Assembly: GCA_963732095.1 (NCBI GenBank)
Contig: CAVSZA010000038.1
Span: 1 to 64,000 of the forward strand
DNA length: 64,000 nt
Reading direction: 5' to 3'
Source: AP-15 sp963732095
GTDB lineage: Bacteria > Pseudomonadota > Alphaproteobacteria > ATCC43930 > CGMCC-115725
In this document: piece after piece, positions 61,990-64,000 of the stretch
How positions within the stretch are numbered: the first letter of the stretch is position 1
Layout: each line of letters begins with the position of its first letter
The notes under the pieces: generated by a model
The model's database searches: none
What the model was told of the DNA's origin: nothing
What the model saw: only the letters and a program-made list of their open reading frames with translations
Program-made: the position numbers and the translations under genes

Positions 61990-63999
61990 GGTGCACTCGG
62001 CGCGGCGTTTTCGTCGAGCTCAAGTCGCAAGTAATCGTAAATCACACCGGCCGTCGTAGGGCCGGCCGGCACGGTCAGTGTAAGTTTATTTTCACCGTGC
62101 TTCATGAGCGACGCATCGAAGGGCAGTTCGCGCTCATACCAAATGCCCTGGCTGCCGTGACTGGAAAGGACGCCGTCACCGATGAGGCGAGTGAACTTTC
62201 CCGCTGGCTGGTCATTGACCGTTACATCGATGGCTCCCACACCAGTGCCGGCGAAGGCGGCCCGGAGCGTGGCCTTGCCCTTGGGCTCTGATTCCATGAC
62301 GAACTGAATGGTGTAGGGAGTCGCGGCCCGCGATGCCCGGTGGGCGGAAACCACGCCCAGCTGCTGTAATTGCGGCCGCATCCGCATTGGCATGAGGCAC
62401 ATGCTGGAAGAACCAGTCTTTATGGAAATCGCTCTTGCCGATGATGTAGGTAATATCATTGGGAAACAGCGTTCCATAGGTCGCGCCGATGCCAGGGGTG
62501 TAGTAGACGTCCCCCTTGAAGAATTCCGATCCGTTGCGATTGGGAATCCCGATATCCCAAAGTTGCTTTCCACGGCGGACGGGCGTCCAGGCGATTTTGC
62601 CCAAGTTGAGAGGTTTGCCCTGTTCGACATTCACATCGGCCATTGCGAATTCGCCAAGTACGCCATCGGCGAAGGCGTGCAGCGTGTAGCTGCCTGGGCG
62701 GACATTGGGAATTTCGAACGTTCCATCTTCGGCGCCTTTGACCCAGAATTCGTAATGTTTCGCATCCTGCTGCCAATCGACGCTGCGGGCCGCAGCGCCG
62801 GGAACTCCGCCGCGACCCGGCACAGAATAGGCCGGAGCGGTCAGACCAACTCGGACATTCGACATTTTGGCTGTCGGCATAAGCGGGTCAGTAAGCACGA
62901 GCTGCCCTTTGACAGAGCTGCTGTGCCGGACTGAGGTAGTCGATGACGGTCACCCAGTTGTAGGGCCACTTCCTGGCTTCGGTCGCCGCTTCGGCGCGGG
63001 CATTCTTATAAATTTCCTGTGAATCCGTGCCGGAGTTCACGTAAATCATGAACGGGCCGATCGTCTTGGTCCAACGTTCACCTTCAGCGACAGAGACGTC
63101 CGCCCCGCCGTAGTGGCTCGAGCGCCAATAATTTAGCACACAAGGTGCCGCGATTTGGTTCGTGTCACGGTGGCCGAGGAATTCAATTTTGGTCGGTCCG
63201 CCGCTCATGTACTCCATCGACGGATTGATGAAGAAAAAGCCGACCTTCTTCGCGGTGCTGGACCAGCCGAATGCCGGGTTGTTGAATTGGTTGGTCGTGT
63301 AGATGTACTTGTCCCCTTCGCGCAGCGATGAAGGATACGCCTTGTTGTGGAACTGATCGTCGGCGATGCTCAGCCAGTCGAACATATCAGCGAGCTTGCA
63401 GCAGCAGCGGGCCTCGGTGATCGCCGTAGCGGCATAGGAGGCCGGATGGTCGAAGGTGCAAGAGGTGTAAACGCCCGACTCGCCGCGTCCCAGGGTATAC
63501 CGAATTTCAACGTCGGCAAGAAAATTGCCTCCCGGTCGAGCGCCGGGGCCGGTACCATCGCGCGTCCGTTCGAGACGCCGTTGATGGAAACTTCGCCACG
63601 TTGGCCGCCGTTGGTTTTGGGATCGATCGTGATTTTTTTGACGGTGGGATTGTCCCCCTGAGTGGCACGGGCGCCCATCGCGTCGTGCGACCAGAAGCCA
63701 TACTGGTGATCGGTCATGCCACGGTTCAGTCCGGTGAGGTTTTCCCCTGGCGGGTCACGGCTGAGATCAGGGATACCATCCGCATCTTCGAAGGTCGCGA
63801 GCATTTCCATCTCCTTGAACTTCAGCGAGACGAGGTCGCCCGATTCCTTGGCGACCATGGCTTTCACAATTCCGTTGTCCAGCGTGTAGGTGCGATCATT
63901 CTCGGAGATGGTGACAGGCGCATCTTCAGCGCGGACGGCAGCGGAAACTGCTAGTGCCCAGAGGAGGGCGGTATATGCGAACGTCGAAGGGCGTTTCAT
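61986..63999 (-). pseudogene. Rhamnogalacturonan lyase, polysaccharide lyase family 4 type, frameshifted
   Basis: The ATG at 63999 opens MKRPSTFAYTALLWALAVSA (signal peptide). The N-terminal catalytic domain includes SENDRTYTLDNGIVKAMVAK, GLNRGMTDHQYGFWSHDAMG and, after a frameshift near 63430, MFDWLSIADDQFHNKAYPSS, VGFFFINPSMEYMSGGPTKI and EFLGHRDT. After another shift near 62930 a fibronectin-like domain follows (GTFEIPNVRPGSYTLHAFAD, GVLGEFAMADVNVEQGKPLN). A CBM-like domain comes next (KQLWDIGIPNRNGSEFFKGD, DFHKDWFFQHVP, TYTIQF-type strands). After a third shift near 62340 it ends KHGENKLTLTVPAGPTTAGV, YDYLRLEL. This is the PL4 layout, cleaving the rhamnogalacturonan-I backbone. It is the first gene of an operon with the two CE12 proteins; the promoter lies outside the window. 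Confidence 0.85.
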
Positions 64000-64000
64000 G

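Overview
The window falls into two parts that do not look like one genome. Positions 1 to about 49.8 kb are GC-rich and read like a soil alphaproteobacterium of the Hyphomicrobiales (Bradyrhizobium-like). The evidence is orphan PF04392 substrate-binding proteins with twin-arginine leaders, a DUF3489-DUF2924-recombinase operon, a very long multi-HAMP hybrid kinase, and many insertion-sequence and gene remnants. From about 49.9 kb to the end the genes look planctomycete-like or from a related phylum: a Nif3-like fragment, a GT2 glycosyltransferase, an Eis-like acetyltransferase, a dipeptidase-like amidohydrolase and a rhamnogalacturonan-degrading gene set. The change is abrupt, so a chimeric contig is as likely as horizontal transfer. 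Frameshifts are frequent, often in homopolymers, and densest after 50 kb. This points to uncorrected long-read sequence, so many genes called broken here may be intact in the organism.

Layout of the first part. 0.2-2.9 kb: a minus-strand, translationally coupled operon of DUF3489, DUF2924 and a large serine recombinase. 3.4-4.6 kb: a SAM-cyclase-ATPase pseudogene joined by a deletion scar to the first array of substrate-binding proteins (4.6-10.9 kb), whose genes overlap by ATGA. 11-17 kb: small hypothetical genes and a chain of decayed enzymes (asparaginase, beta-propeller, deacetylase, class C serine hydrolase, SnoaL-like). 17.4-18.8 kb: a small lipoprotein, a TIR-domain protein and a single-membrane-segment protein. 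18.8-21.6 kb: two 440-bp elements with 130-bp terminal inverted repeats, lying in opposite orientation around a DUF5131 gene and an IS5-type remnant. 22-25.3 kb: GMC oxidoreductase remnant, ClpS, Sel1 protein, microproteins, MOSC remnant and a YbjQ-like protein. 25.4-26.2 kb: a group II intron without a maturase gene, abutting a truncated hybrid kinase.

28.0-30.1 kb is a second array of substrate-binding proteins, followed by a recombinase remnant, a D-2-hydroxyacid dehydrogenase and an IS1380 remnant. 32.5-40.7 kb holds two large signalling kinases; the first has eleven 276-bp HAMP repeats and three receiver domains. 41.5-43.1 kb is a frameshifted amidohydrolase. 44.3-47.7 kb is a ppk2 / two-pore-helix cation channel / SulP operon, and 48.0-49.8 kb a CocE/NonD hydrolase.

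In the second part, 50.5-55.0 kb is heavily frameshifted. A 3' half of a tRNA-His gene lies at 55.1 kb, then an amidohydrolase. A minus-strand operon from 64.0 to 56.9 kb encodes a PL4 rhamnogalacturonan lyase, a tandem two-domain CE12 acetylesterase and a CE12-GH35 (acetylesterase plus beta-galactosidase) fusion, which together form a plausible rhamnogalacturonan-I degradation system. No rRNA genes and no CRISPR array were seen.
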